Origin: CAZDUS01 sp964535015
GTDB taxonomy: Bacteria > Verrucomicrobiota > Kiritimatiellia > CAIKKV01 > CAITUY01
DNA length: 12,696 nucleotides
NCBI GenBank assembly: GCA_964535015.1
Contig: CAZHRU010000079.1
Coordinates: 1 to 12,696 of the forward strand
Direction of reading: 5' to 3'
Numbering within the stretch: the first letter of the stretch is position 1; every line of letters starts with the position of its first letter. This document shows positions 1 through 6,407 of the stretch, one piece after another. Below the pieces are notes generated by a model. That model saw only the letters and a program-made list of their open reading frames with translations, had not been told where the DNA came from and made no database searches. A program made the position numbers and the translations under genes.

Positions 1-51
1 GTCAGCTTCCCAAGCTGAACGTCGTGGGTTCGATCCCCATCTCCCGCTCCA
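1..51 (+). tRNA. tRNA-Gly (anticodon CCC), 3' part, cut by window start
   Basis: The window opens inside a tRNA gene. The anticodon stem TCAGC/GCTGA encloses the loop TTCCCAA, giving anticodon CCC at 9-11, which reads GGG (glycine). A short variable loop follows, then the T arm (GTGGG-TTCGATC-CCCAT), the 3' acceptor strand CTCCCGC, a T discriminator and an encoded CCA ending at 51. The acceptor strand predicts a 5' strand of GCGGGAG, as in many tRNA-Gly genes, but the 5' half lies outside the window. This copy is uninterrupted and is the reference for the interrupted copy at 374-485. Confidence 0.9.
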
Positions 52-238
52 TCCAATGGCTTTGACGTGAGTGCCTTCGTGTANNNNNNNNNNNNNNNNN
101 NNNNNNNNNNNNNNNNNNNNNNNNNNNNNNNNNNNNNNNNNNNNNNNNNNNNNNNNNNNNNNNNNNNNNNNNNNNNNNNNNNNGGTTCTATACAGGGATC
201 ACCGGTAATATGAGGACGAGGTTGTTACAGCATCAGCG
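3..238 (+). repeat. Direct repeat, left copy (tRNA 3' part plus downstream flank, interrupted by gap)
   Basis: Positions 3-83 and 184-238 recur at 374-517 and 544-598. The flank right after the tRNA CCA (52-83) is identical to 486-517, and the 55 bp at 184-238 are identical to 544-598. The similarity to the right copy starts at the anticodon stem (the two bases before it differ) and fades after 238. Apart from the gap, the difference between copies is three 21-nt segments found only in the right copy. Confidence 0.9.
84..183. other. Assembly gap (exactly 100 N)
   Basis: A run of exactly 100 Ns is the usual placeholder for a scaffold gap of unknown length. It lies inside the left copy of a duplicated segment. 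In the right copy the corresponding stretch is only 26 bp (518-543), so the true gap may be that short or may hide more sequence. Contigs commonly break at repeats, which fits. Confidence 0.95.
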
Positions 239-373
239 CGGAGAAAGCCATTGGACATCCCGGGCTGATGATTGGAAACAGGTCTATGTGCGGCGAGTTT
301 CTCCGCTGAAAGAAGGTCGCCTCCTTGAAAGATCAATCAAGGCAAGAGGGGTGGCCAGATTTCTTGCTGATAA
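239..373. other. Spacer between repeat copies, no gene seen
   Basis: These 135 bp separate the two repeat copies. I see no coding region with a ribosome binding site, no RNA gene, and no 5' half of tRNA-Gly (no GCGGGAG-type acceptor strand or D arm before 374). Only a weak imperfect inverted repeat (GCGGCGAG...CTCCGC, about 291-307) is visible. Confidence 0.5.
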
Positions 374-384
374 CAGCTTCCCAA

Positions 385-405
385 TCCCGCCTGCGGCGGG
401 ACAGG
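385..405 (-). repeat. 21-nt palindromic element 1 (inverted orientation)
   Basis: An extra segment relative to the intact tRNA copy, at the 3' edge of the anticodon loop. On the minus strand it starts CCTG, followed by a 7-bp hairpin TCCCGCC / GGCGGGA with a 3-nt loop GCA. It therefore lies in the opposite orientation to elements 2 and 3. It differs from element 3 at only two positions once inverted. Confidence 0.85.
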
Positions 406-413
406 GCTGAACG

Positions 414-434
414 CTCGTCCCGCCAAACGCGGGA
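414..434 (+). repeat. 21-nt palindromic element 2
   Basis: An extra segment in the variable loop of the tRNA copy. It begins CTCG, then TCCCGCC, AAA, CGCGGGA. The stem is TCCCGC/GCGGGA (6 bp), because the innermost pair is a C-C mismatch. It has the same length and layout as elements 1 and 3. Confidence 0.85.
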
Positions 435-441
435 TCGTGGG

Positions 442-462
442 CTTGTCCCGCCACAGGCGGGA
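442..462 (+). repeat. 21-nt palindromic element 3
   Basis: An extra segment between the 5' T-stem strand and the T loop. It begins CTTG, then the perfect 7-bp stem TCCCGCC/GGCGGGA around ACA. The boundaries follow from comparison with the intact copy and could slide by a base or two only where flanking bases match. Confidence 0.85.
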
Positions 463-617
463 TTCGATCCCCATCTCCCGCTCCATCCAATGGCTTTGAC
501 GTGAGTGCCTTCGTGTACATTCTCCACTCTTCCTCGCTTGGCCGGTTCTATACAGGGATCACCGGTAATATGAGGACGAGGTTGTTACAGCATCAGCGGG
601 GAGGAGAGTCATTTGTG

Positions 618-1748
618 CTACTTCCGGGTGATGGATAGCAGAGTCAGGTCATCGGCAAGGCGGATTCCGTCGGAATAGGCCAGCAACTTGTCCTCCAAAA
701 CATCCAGTTGCGGAATGCCATCGCGGAGTGTGTCCGGTTGTGACAGCAGGTTGATGAGGCCCGGCGTCTCCAGTTCGACGCCTTTGGTGTTATCGATTTC
801 GATGGCTCCATCGGTGTAGAGGAGGAGCGTATCGCCGTGGTCGAGGGTCAGGCGTTCGGTGGAATATGCAGTATCGGCGAGCATGCCTATTGCCGGTTGT
901 GGGCGTCCTGCGGGCAGGACGCTACCGGTGTGGCGGATGTGAAGAGGTGGTGGGTGTCCGGCGGAAACGAATTCGACGGTTCCATTCGCGGAGTTTATGG
1001 TCATGCAAATGGCTGTGGCGAAGTAACCGGCGTCTCCGGCCAGGGTGTGTAACTGGCGGTTGATGTGGGTGAGGAATTTCCCCGGGTCGCCAGCTTCTCC
1101 CCGCCAATCTTCCCACAGGGACCTCAGTTGCATGGTGTAGAGTGCAGAGGCTACTCCGTGGCCCATGACGTCGGCGAGGATGACGCCGAGCAGATCCGGG
1201 CAGAGGATTTCGTAGCGGTAGAAATCGCCACCGATCAGGTCATTGGGGGTGTAGCGGATGGAAATAGACAGGCGCGGGTCGGGGTTCGGGTCCATGGTCA
1301 TGGCTGAAGCCTGGATCATGTGGGCCCGCTCCAGATCTTTCATGTTGGTTGTCAGATCCCTGAATAACTCGATGCCGCCGATGACGGTGCCGCTGGAATT
1401 ACGGATGGGTGCGACGGAGACTTCGACGGGAATGCGCGCTCCGGAACGGTGTTTGGCGAAAACCAGGATCGGTTCCCGGCTGGGTTCGCCAGTGACAATG
1501 CAACGATGGAGGGGGCAGTACTCCTTGCCGCAGAGTTCATGGCCGTCCTTGTCGACGTGGACGAGGATGTTATCGTTGCAACTATGGCCGATCACTTCTT
1601 CGCGGGTCCATCCGGCGATTCGTGTGGCGGTGTTGTTCCAGAAGAGAATGTTGCGGTCCACGTCGGTGATGTAGGCGCCATCGGGCAGAGTATTGAGGAT
1701 GGTTGCTCCAGTCAGGTGTTTGATGGTGGTCCGTGACAGCGGTTTCAT
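618..1748 (-). CDS. PAS-domain PP2C-type (SpoIIE/RsbU-like) serine/threonine phosphatase
   Basis: A predicted cytosolic signalling phosphatase of 376 residues. Residues about 13-135 form a PAS sensor domain. It has a cysteine-rich segment (C57, H64, C73, C78-P79, C83) of a kind seen in a PAS subset and suggestive of a redox or metal ligand site. Residues about 158-376 form a SpoIIE-type PP2C domain with its metal-binding motifs intact: GGDFY (173-177, D175), ADVMGHG (D193), SAGHPPPL, LLLYTDG and LADDLT. Family members dephosphorylate anti-sigma-factor antagonists in partner-switching cascades. No STAS or anti-sigma kinase gene is visible in the window, so the partner is unknown. The start is well supported: a perfect AGGAGG (1757-1762 on the complementary strand) lies 8 nt from the ATG. 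No membrane segment is seen. It is divergent from the lectin-like gene and looks monocistronic here. Confidence 0.93.
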   Translation of the reverse strand: MKPLSRTTIKHLTGATILNTLPDGAYITDVDRNILFWNNTATRIAGWTREEVIGHSCNDNILVHVDKDGHELCGKEYCPLHRCIVTGEPSREPILVFAKHRSGARIPVEVSVAPIRNSSGTVIGGIELFRDLTTNMKDLERAHMIQASAMTMDPNPDPRLSISIRYTPNDLIGGDFYRYEILCPDLLGVILADVMGHGVASALYTMQLRSLWEDWRGEAGDPGKFLTHINRQLHTLAGDAGYFATAICMTINSANGTVEFVSAGHPPPLHIRHTGSVLPAGRPQPAIGMLADTAYSTERLTLDHGDTLLLYTDGAIEIDNTKGVELETPGLINLLSQPDTLRDGIPQLDVLEDKLLAYSDGIRLADDLTLLSITRK

Positions 1749-1882
1749 TATCGTGCCCTCCTGAGCAAGAGATTGTCACGATTGGGCGGAATGGCAAGGC
1801 GGAAGTGGCGGGTGTTATTCTGGGGATGGTGGCAATCATCCGCGGTGTCAACCATAACTACAGGTAGGTAAAGGATAAGAAG

Positions 1883-1936
1883 ATGTTGCGTCGACCGATG
1901 ATGCGTGGCAAAGTTCCGTTTGTTGTGGTTGGGTGA
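1883..1936 (+). CDS. Possible 17-residue leader ORF
   Basis: An ATG at 1883 lies 7 nt after AAGGA (1871-1875) and opens a 17-codon frame (MLRRPMMRGKVPFVVVG) ending with TGA at 1934-1936, 28 bp before the lectin-like gene. The good ribosome binding site and placement allow a small leader peptide, but short frames of this kind arise by chance and nothing else supports it. Confidence 0.2.
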   Translation: MLRRPMMRGKVPFVVVG

Positions 1937-1964
1937 CAAGTAGCAAAGAAAGGAAGTTTAGGAT

Positions 1965-3155
1965 ATGTCAGGAAATGGCGGCAATCAGATGGGGCGTGGC
2001 AATGTGATCAAGGTTGGCGAAATGCTAGAGGCCAGGCAGTGGTTGACTTCGGGCGACGGATGTTTCTTTGTCGTGCTGCAAAGGGATGGCAACTTCGCGG
2101 AATACCCAGGGTCATCACCGGAAAACAACCCGCGGTACGTTACGAAGGAGTGCCTTTGGAATTCAAAGGAAGGAAAGAAAAAGGATGATGCGTACACACT
2201 AAGACTTACTTCGGGCGGGGCAATCGAAATTCGCTACTCTGACGGCAAACTGTCTTGGTCTTCAAAAAACGAGAAGAGCGGCTGGATCAAGAATGCAAAA
2301 CCGATAGAGGGAGGAAGTTACTACCTGACGTTGGAGAATGATGGTCGGCTTGCCATGTACTCGTACAAAAGCGCGGAGCCGGGTGATTTACCCTTAGGAG
2401 AGGTGCTGTGTTGGGAGTCGAAAGAATCAAAACCTCAATGGGAATTTCATATCAGGAACATGGCCAGTCATAAGAACGCCGTAACGGTTGTGATCAAACA
2501 TAGTGGTGGAAAGGTGGAAGGGTGGCGGCATAACATCTCGTACAACCCCGATGGCGGTAATGATCCCGCGGCCGGGGGAACCGATACGAACTCTGTGTAT
2601 GCGCCAAGTCAGTTTTATGCCAGTTGGGGTGCGTGGATGCCAGTGTGGAAAGATGGCGTGAAGTTGTTGAAGGATCTGGGCGTTTTTATTGGTTCCGAAG
2701 GAACCGATGTCAAGGCGGCAATCAAGACGATCGTGGATGTCATGAAAGTGTCGGTTGATGTTGCCAGAGAAATGATAAGAGAGTCGTCTGTGAATGTCGA
2801 AGAGTTGATGAACAAGTCGTTGGAAAGTCTGGACGATAACATCAGGAAGTCAGGCATAGATCCCGCCGTGATCAGGTCTTTTGCAGAAAAGCATATTGTT
2901 CGGTGCAAGGGTGACCGTTGGTCGTTCTTCTGTGGAGAGTCGTACGAGAAGTACATCGTAGATAGCAAGAGTTCGTTGTGTCCGAAGGGATGGTTGGTGG
3001 CGCTATTGGATAAGGAGTGTGCTGATCCCACGAATTGGAATGTAGCTGTTGGGGCGTATCTCTATCGGGGAGCGTTGTACTACGTCTACAGTGACGATAT
3101 GCGTAAATTGTGGGTGAAAGATGTTGAAGTGTTTGTGGAGCCGATTTCTGGCTAG
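1965..3155 (+). CDS. Bulb-type-lectin-like protein with helical C-terminal half, function unknown
   Basis: A 396-residue protein with no signal peptide or membrane segment, so probably cytosolic or exported by a non-Sec route. Residues about 10-165 look like a bulb-type (GNA-like, beta-prism II) lectin. QRDGNFAEY (39-47) closely fits the mannose-site pattern QxDxNxVxY. A middle repeat around 78-100 is degenerate, and ENDGRLAMY (124-132) is a third, partly altered copy. Each is followed by a Trp-containing strand (CLWNS, LSWSS, LCWES). Residues about 227-310 are predicted amphipathic helix. The C-terminus (311-396) has four cysteines and many aromatics, and I do not recognise it. Start choice: AGGAAG (1951-1956) is 8 nt from the ATG. 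Base composition looks more AT-rich than in neighbouring genes, hinting at transfer. Bacterial proteins with such lectin modules include bacteriocins and adhesins, but no toxin domain is recognisable. The gene is convergent with gph; 3156-3320 holds no gene and no clear terminator. Confidence 0.75.
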   Translation: MSGNGGNQMGRGNVIKVGEMLEARQWLTSGDGCFFVVLQRDGNFAEYPGSSPENNPRYVTKECLWNSKEGKKKDDAYTLRLTSGGAIEIRYSDGKLSWSSKNEKSGWIKNAKPIEGGSYYLTLENDGRLAMYSYKSAEPGDLPLGEVLCWESKESKPQWEFHIRNMASHKNAVTVVIKHSGGKVEGWRHNISYNPDGGNDPAAGGTDTNSVYAPSQFYASWGAWMPVWKDGVKLLKDLGVFIGSEGTDVKAAIKTIVDVMKVSVDVAREMIRESSVNVEELMNKSLESLDDNIRKSGIDPAVIRSFAEKHIVRCKGDRWSFFCGESYEKYIVDSKSSLCPKGWLVALLDKECADPTNWNVAVGAYLYRGALYYVYSDDMRKLWVKDVEVFVEPISG

Positions 3156-3320
3156 ACGCTGAAGTCCGATCCACGACGGTTTGGCCGGGACGCCTCGCCT
3201 TGCGAAAGCATGTAGGAAGTCTCTTTAAGTGGGGCGAAGGCTCCGGCTGAACCGGGAGTTTGTTCGACAGTTTCGTGGCCAAGAAGCGATTGCGCTGATG
3301 GGTGAGTTGGTTTGCGTCGT

Positions 3321-3962
3321 TCAGGAGGCGACGAAGATGGGGAGGAGTTCCTGGAACGAGGACAGTTGGCGGGTGGGTGTTTCGGCGCCCGGGGTGCCGT
3401 AGCCGTAGGAGACGAAGATGCTGGAGATGTTGGCGCGGCGGGCACACTCGAGGTCGGTATAGTTGTCGCCGATGATCCAGGTGTTGGCCGGGGACATATT
3501 TGTCTGAGCGGTGATGACCTGGATCATTTCGGGGTGGGGTTTGAGGTTGGGAACGCTGCCGCCGCCGAGGATGCAGGCGAAGAGGCTGGCGATGCCGAGG
3601 TGGCTGAGGATGGTGTTGGTGGCCTCAATGGGTTTGTTGGTGGCGACGGCGAGGGTGTGGCCTGAGTTTCGAAGGGTATGGAGGGTGTCGAGGACGCCGG
3701 GGTAGAGGACCGTTTGACGGGTGAGGTTGGCGAGGTAGAGGGGGCGTTGGATGGTCAGGGCCATTTCGATGTCGATGCCAGTGCCGTCCAGGGCGCGGGT
3801 GACGAGGGCGCGTACGCCGTTGCCGATGAAGGTGGTGATGATATCGAGGGAGAGGGGGGGCAGGGCGAAATGGGCGCGCATGAGGTTGACGGCGGTGGCG
3901 AGGTCGGCGCGCGAGTCGGCCAGGGTGCCGTCGAGGTCGAAAATGAGCAGTTGCGGTTTCAT
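3321..3962 (-). CDS. gph: Phosphoglycolate phosphatase-like HAD hydrolase
   Basis: A 213-residue cytosolic HAD-superfamily phosphatase that fits the Gph family. These enzymes hydrolyse 2-phosphoglycolate, a product of DNA repair and of Rubisco oxygenation. All four HAD motifs are present: FDLDGTLADS (nucleophile D9, general acid D11), VATNKP (T108), K141 in NLKPHP, and IIGDNYTD (D166, D170). A helical cap domain lies between about 17 and 85. Length is normal for the family. I chose the ATG at 3962 because the frame continues upstream to 4082 only through the tmRNA gene, and because MKPQLLIFDLDGTL is the usual N-terminus. No clear Shine-Dalgarno precedes it. A related HAD activity such as pyrophosphatase PpaX cannot be excluded from sequence alone. 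Confidence 0.88.
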   Translation of the reverse strand: MKPQLLIFDLDGTLADSRADLATAVNLMRAHFALPPLSLDIITTFIGNGVRALVTRALDGTGIDIEMALTIQRPLYLANLTRQTVLYPGVLDTLHTLRNSGHTLAVATNKPIEATNTILSHLGIASLFACILGGGSVPNLKPHPEMIQVITAQTNMSPANTWIIGDNYTDLECARRANISSIFVSYGYGTPGAETPTRQLSSFQELLPIFVAS

Positions 3963-3980
3963 GGGCGAAGAGGATACACT
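3951..3980 (+). promoter_or_regulatory. Candidate sigma-70 promoter for tmRNA
   Basis: TTGCGG (3951-3956) and TACACT (3975-3980) are 18 bp apart and lie about 13 bp before the mature tmRNA 5' end. Both boxes are imperfect. If real, the promoter overlaps the first codons of gph on the other strand, since only 30 bp separate the two genes. Confidence 0.35.
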
Positions 3981-3992
3981 ATTGAGAGTCAT

Positions 3993-4346
3993 GGGGGCGA
4001 CTGGTTTCGACGTGTTGGTTGAAGCTCCGGTGGCGCGCCGAGGACTCCGGTTGGCCTCGTAAAACATCCGGAAAAAAAACATAAAAGCGAACGAAGAGTA
4101 CGCTCTCGCGGCCTAACTTCCGCGACGTCTCGCCGCCAACACCTGCTAGGCGGAGTGAGGCGACTACAGCAGGTTAGTCCCAGGGCTGTGTGACCGGGTT
4201 TTGGGGCGAAATAACACGTGGACGCTGGTTACGGTAATGGCCTGACGATCGGCAGTTATCGTGACGAGATTTAAAGATCGGATACGCGCGTAGAAGCTTG
4301 AGTGACTCCAGTGCGGACGGGAGTTCGATTCTCCCCGCCTCCACCA
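3993..4346 (+). ncRNA. ssrA: Transfer-messenger RNA (tmRNA)
   Basis: tmRNA rescues stalled ribosomes by adding a degradation tag. The 5' end GGGGGCG (3993-3999) pairs with the 3' acceptor strand CGCCTCC. The 5' signature GACTGGTTTCGAC follows, and the 3' end has a T arm (GGGAG-TTCGATT-CTCCC) and an encoded CCA ending at 4346. Length is 354 nt, normal for a one-piece tmRNA. The tag frame ends TAC GCT CTC GCG GCC TAA (4099-4116). The most likely resume codon is GCG at 4087, because it is preceded by T and A at -5 and -4 as in E. coli. This gives the tag ANEEYALAA with the usual ALAA-type proteolysis signal. The frame is open further upstream (KKNIK), so the exact resume codon is inferred. Confidence 0.95.
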
Positions 4347-4368
4347 TTTTTGTGCTGAACTTTCTTCA

Positions 4369-4389
4369 CCCGTGACACAAGGTCACGGG
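4369..4389 (+). terminator. 8-bp inverted repeat after tmRNA, possible terminator
   Basis: CCCGTGAC and GTCACGGG form a perfect 8-bp stem with a 5-nt loop, 22 bp after the tmRNA CCA end. No T tract follows, so it is not a classic intrinsic terminator. It could instead be a processing or transcription-pause hairpin. Confidence 0.35.
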
Positions 4390-4391
4390 GA

Positions 4392-4420
4392 TCGGCACAG
4401 GAAAGTGATGTCCTTATACT
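4392..4420 (+). promoter_or_regulatory. Candidate sigma-70 promoter for the ABC transporter
   Basis: TCGGCA (4392-4397, four of six consensus bases) and TATACT (4415-4420, five of six) are separated by the ideal 17 bp. They lie about 80 bp before the ABC transporter start, just after the tmRNA hairpin. Confidence 0.4.
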
Positions 4421-4502
4421 GCTTGGCATGTTCATGGGGTTCTGATAGCACTCTTGGGCTTAACCCGATCCATTTGGTTTCGGGGTTGGAGATCCAAGTA
4501 CC

Positions 4503-6314
4503 ATGCATCGACGACGTGAAGCGGAAGACTTGCTGGGGTCAAGTCCGCTTGAGAACGGTTATCGGAGCCACCGCCCTTTCAAGACGCTCTGGTTCTTGTT
4601 TGCGGAACGGCGACGGGAGCTTGTCCTGTCTTCGTTGTTCTACATCGTCAAGCATTCGCCAATTTGGGCGATGCCTTTCATCTTTTCGCGGGTTGTCGGC
4701 ATCATCCGGAACCCGGCGGCGCATCCGATTGACGAACTCGGGATGATGATCATCCTGATGCTGGTGTTTGTGCTCCAGAACCTTGGGAGTCATGTTGTCT
4801 ACATCCGGTTCCTGAGTCTGGCGGTGCGCCATGTCGAGTGCCGGTTACGGCAGGCGTTGGTGCGCCGGTTGCAGTATCTCTCGATCACGTTCCATAACAA
4901 CAATGAGTCCGGACGTTTGCATACCAAGGTCCTGCGCGATGTGGAGGCGGTACAGGGTCTGGCCCACCAACTGATTGAGACAGGCCTGAATGGTCTGGTG
5001 GGCATCACGTTCGCTTTTGCCGTGACCCTTTCGCGGGAACCGCGTGCCGCCGTATTGTATGTGGTCATGGTTCCCGTCGCTATCATTCTGCAACAGGTGT
5101 TTCGTCGGCGGATGCGGGAACGCAACGAGAGTTTCCGGGGCGCCGTGGAGACGATGTCCACCCGGGTGGCCGAAATGATCGACATGATTCCGGTGACAAG
5201 GGCGCATGGGCTTGAGCAGATGGAGATCTGCCGATTGGACACCGAATTGGAGCAGGTGCGCCAGACGGGCGTGCGTATGGACGTGACGAATGCGACGTTC
5301 GCGTCCTTATCGTGGGTGACGATGCAGGTGCCCCAGATCCTCTTCCTGGGAGTGGCCGGGTATGCCTGTTACCGCACGGGGTCGCCTTCGGTCGAAGACG
5401 TTATTCTGTACTGGGGTTTCTTTCAGACCATTTTAGGGTCGGTAAACATGATCCTGGCGGTCTACCCGGCGCTTTCGCGCGGGTTTGAGTCCATCCGGTC
5501 GATTGGCGAGGTGTTGGAGTGTCCGGATCTGGAGGCCAATGAAGGCAAGCCGGTGGTGCAATCGGTGGATGGAGCCTTTGGTTTCGAGCAGGTGAGTTTC
5601 CGGTACGCCGCCGAAGCGCCGTGGGCGGTCAAGGATTTCAGTCTTGAAGTGCATCCGGGCGAGCGGGTGGCGCTGGTGGGTGCGTCGGGATCGGGCAAGA
5701 CCACACTCATGAGTCTGATCACCGGGTTCCGGCGTCCGGAGGTCGGGCATATCCGGTTGGATGGCAAGGATATGCAGGCGTTGGATTTGCGGACGTATCG
5801 GCGGTATATTGCTGTGATCCCGCAGGATACCATCCTGTTCACGGGGTCAATACGCGATAATATCACCTATGGGTTAAGTCAGCCTGACGAGAAGACGTTG
5901 CGGGCGATTTTGGATGCGGCCAACGTGACTGAATTTGTGAGTTCGTTCCCGGAGGGGCTTGATACCCAGGTGGGGGAGAACGGGTCCAAACTCTCCGGCG
6001 GACAGCGGCAACGGATCTCGATTGCGCGGGCCTTTATCCGGAATCCCCGTGTGGTGTTGATGGATGAGGCGACTTCGGCCCTGGACCCGGCGACCGAACG
6101 GTTGGTGCAGGAGGCGTTGGAGCGGTTGTTGGCGGGGCGGACGACATTTATTGTGGCGCATCGCCTCAGTACTGTGCGGGGGGTTGACCGGATTGTGGTG
6201 CTCAGTCACGGGCGGGTGGTGGAGATGGGGACTTACGATGAACTTCTGGAGCAGAGGGGTGAATTTTATCGCCTGCATGACATTGAGGGGTTATCGGCGG
6301 TGGAGGGAGGGTGA
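4503..6314 (+). CDS. MsbA-like ABC exporter (fused permease and ATPase)
   Basis: A 603-residue inner-membrane half transporter that would act as a homodimer or heterodimer. Residues about 36-325 form the exporter-type membrane domain with about six hydrophobic segments. The nucleotide-binding domain (about 355-595) has every catalytic motif: Walker A GASGSGKTT (393-401), Q-loop IPQDT, signature LSGGQ (497-501), Walker B VVLMDEATSALD (E522) and H-loop His553 in IVAHRLST. It should therefore be an active ATPase. Substrates in this family include lipid A, other lipids, peptides and drugs; the sequence does not say which. The ATG at 4503 has a GGAG about 11 nt upstream, a weak but usable site. 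A poorly conserved 30-residue N-terminus means the true start could differ slightly. No partner half-transporter is adjacent. Confidence 0.92.
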   Translation: MHRRREAEDLLGSSPLENGYRSHRPFKTLWFLFAERRRELVLSSLFYIVKHSPIWAMPFIFSRVVGIIRNPAAHPIDELGMMIILMLVFVLQNLGSHVVYIRFLSLAVRHVECRLRQALVRRLQYLSITFHNNNESGRLHTKVLRDVEAVQGLAHQLIETGLNGLVGITFAFAVTLSREPRAAVLYVVMVPVAIILQQVFRRRMRERNESFRGAVETMSTRVAEMIDMIPVTRAHGLEQMEICRLDTELEQVRQTGVRMDVTNATFASLSWVTMQVPQILFLGVAGYACYRTGSPSVEDVILYWGFFQTILGSVNMILAVYPALSRGFESIRSIGEVLECPDLEANEGKPVVQSVDGAFGFEQVSFRYAAEAPWAVKDFSLEVHPGERVALVGASGSGKTTLMSLITGFRRPEVGHIRLDGKDMQALDLRTYRRYIAVIPQDTILFTGSIRDNITYGLSQPDEKTLRAILDAANVTEFVSSFPEGLDTQVGENGSKLSGGQRQRISIARAFIRNPRVVLMDEATSALDPATERLVQEALERLLAGRTTFIVAHRLSTVRGVDRIVVLSHGRVVEMGTYDELLEQRGEFYRLHDIEGLSAVEGG

Positions 6315-6325
6315 GGGAGGGGGAG

Positions 6326-6340
6326 TTGCGAATTACGCAA
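6326..6340. promoter_or_regulatory. Inverted repeat TTGCG-N5-CGCAA, possible operator
   Basis: A perfect 5-bp inverted repeat with a 5-bp AT-rich spacer lies between the ABC transporter stop and the TerC-family gene, 67 bp before the latter. A run of Ts (6353-6360) follows 12 bp later, too far for a standard terminator. It may be a repressor site or chance. Confidence 0.25.
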
Positions 6341-6407
6341 GGGTGACTGGATCTTTTTTTGTCTTTGCTGGACGGCATGACCACGTATTGGTAGGAGTAG
6401 GTCCCAT

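Larger units (their letters stand above)
374..485 (+). pseudogene. tRNA-Gly(CCC) 3' part interrupted by three 21-nt palindromic inserts
   Basis: Removing 385-405, 414-434 and 442-462 leaves a sequence identical to tRNA positions 3-51 of the left copy, including anticodon CCC, T arm and CCA end. The first insert lies between the last anticodon-loop base and the 3' anticodon strand. The second lies inside the variable loop. The third lies between the T stem and T loop. All could extend the tRNA as extra hairpins without breaking a stem strand, but no 5' half is present, so a working tRNA from this copy is very unlikely. Confidence 0.85.
374..598 (+). repeat. Direct repeat, right copy
   Basis: Second copy of the tRNA-Gly 3' part and its downstream flank. 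Offsets relative to the left copy step through 371, 392, 413 and 434 across the tRNA part, a rise of 21 at each inserted segment. The unsequenced stretch of the left copy corresponds here to 518-543. The repeat ends about 20 bp before the stop codon of the phosphatase gene on the other strand. It could be a true tandem duplication or an artefact of joining two strain variants at a gap. Confidence 0.9.

Noticed and set aside
374..485. Short palindromic array as a CRISPR
   Set aside because: Only three units, one inverted, with 7-8 bp between them that are tRNA sequence; this is not a repeat-spacer array.
210..527. Small frames on both strands across the repeat region
   Set aside because: They overlap the duplicated tRNA and palindromic inserts, lack convincing ribosome binding sites and resemble no protein.
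3963..4082. 40-residue N-terminal extension of the gph frame
   Set aside because: It would be encoded by the complement of the tmRNA gene; the family's usual N-terminus begins at the ATG at 3962.
4372..4746. 124-residue forward frame overlapping the tmRNA hairpin and the ABC transporter start
   Set aside because: Out of frame with a clearly recognised ABC transporter and without protein-family features; its start lies inside the 4369-4389 hairpin.
6315..6407. yybP-ykoY manganese riboswitch upstream of the TerC-family gene
   Set aside because: The leader is only 93 bp and I could not find the conserved loops of that riboswitch.
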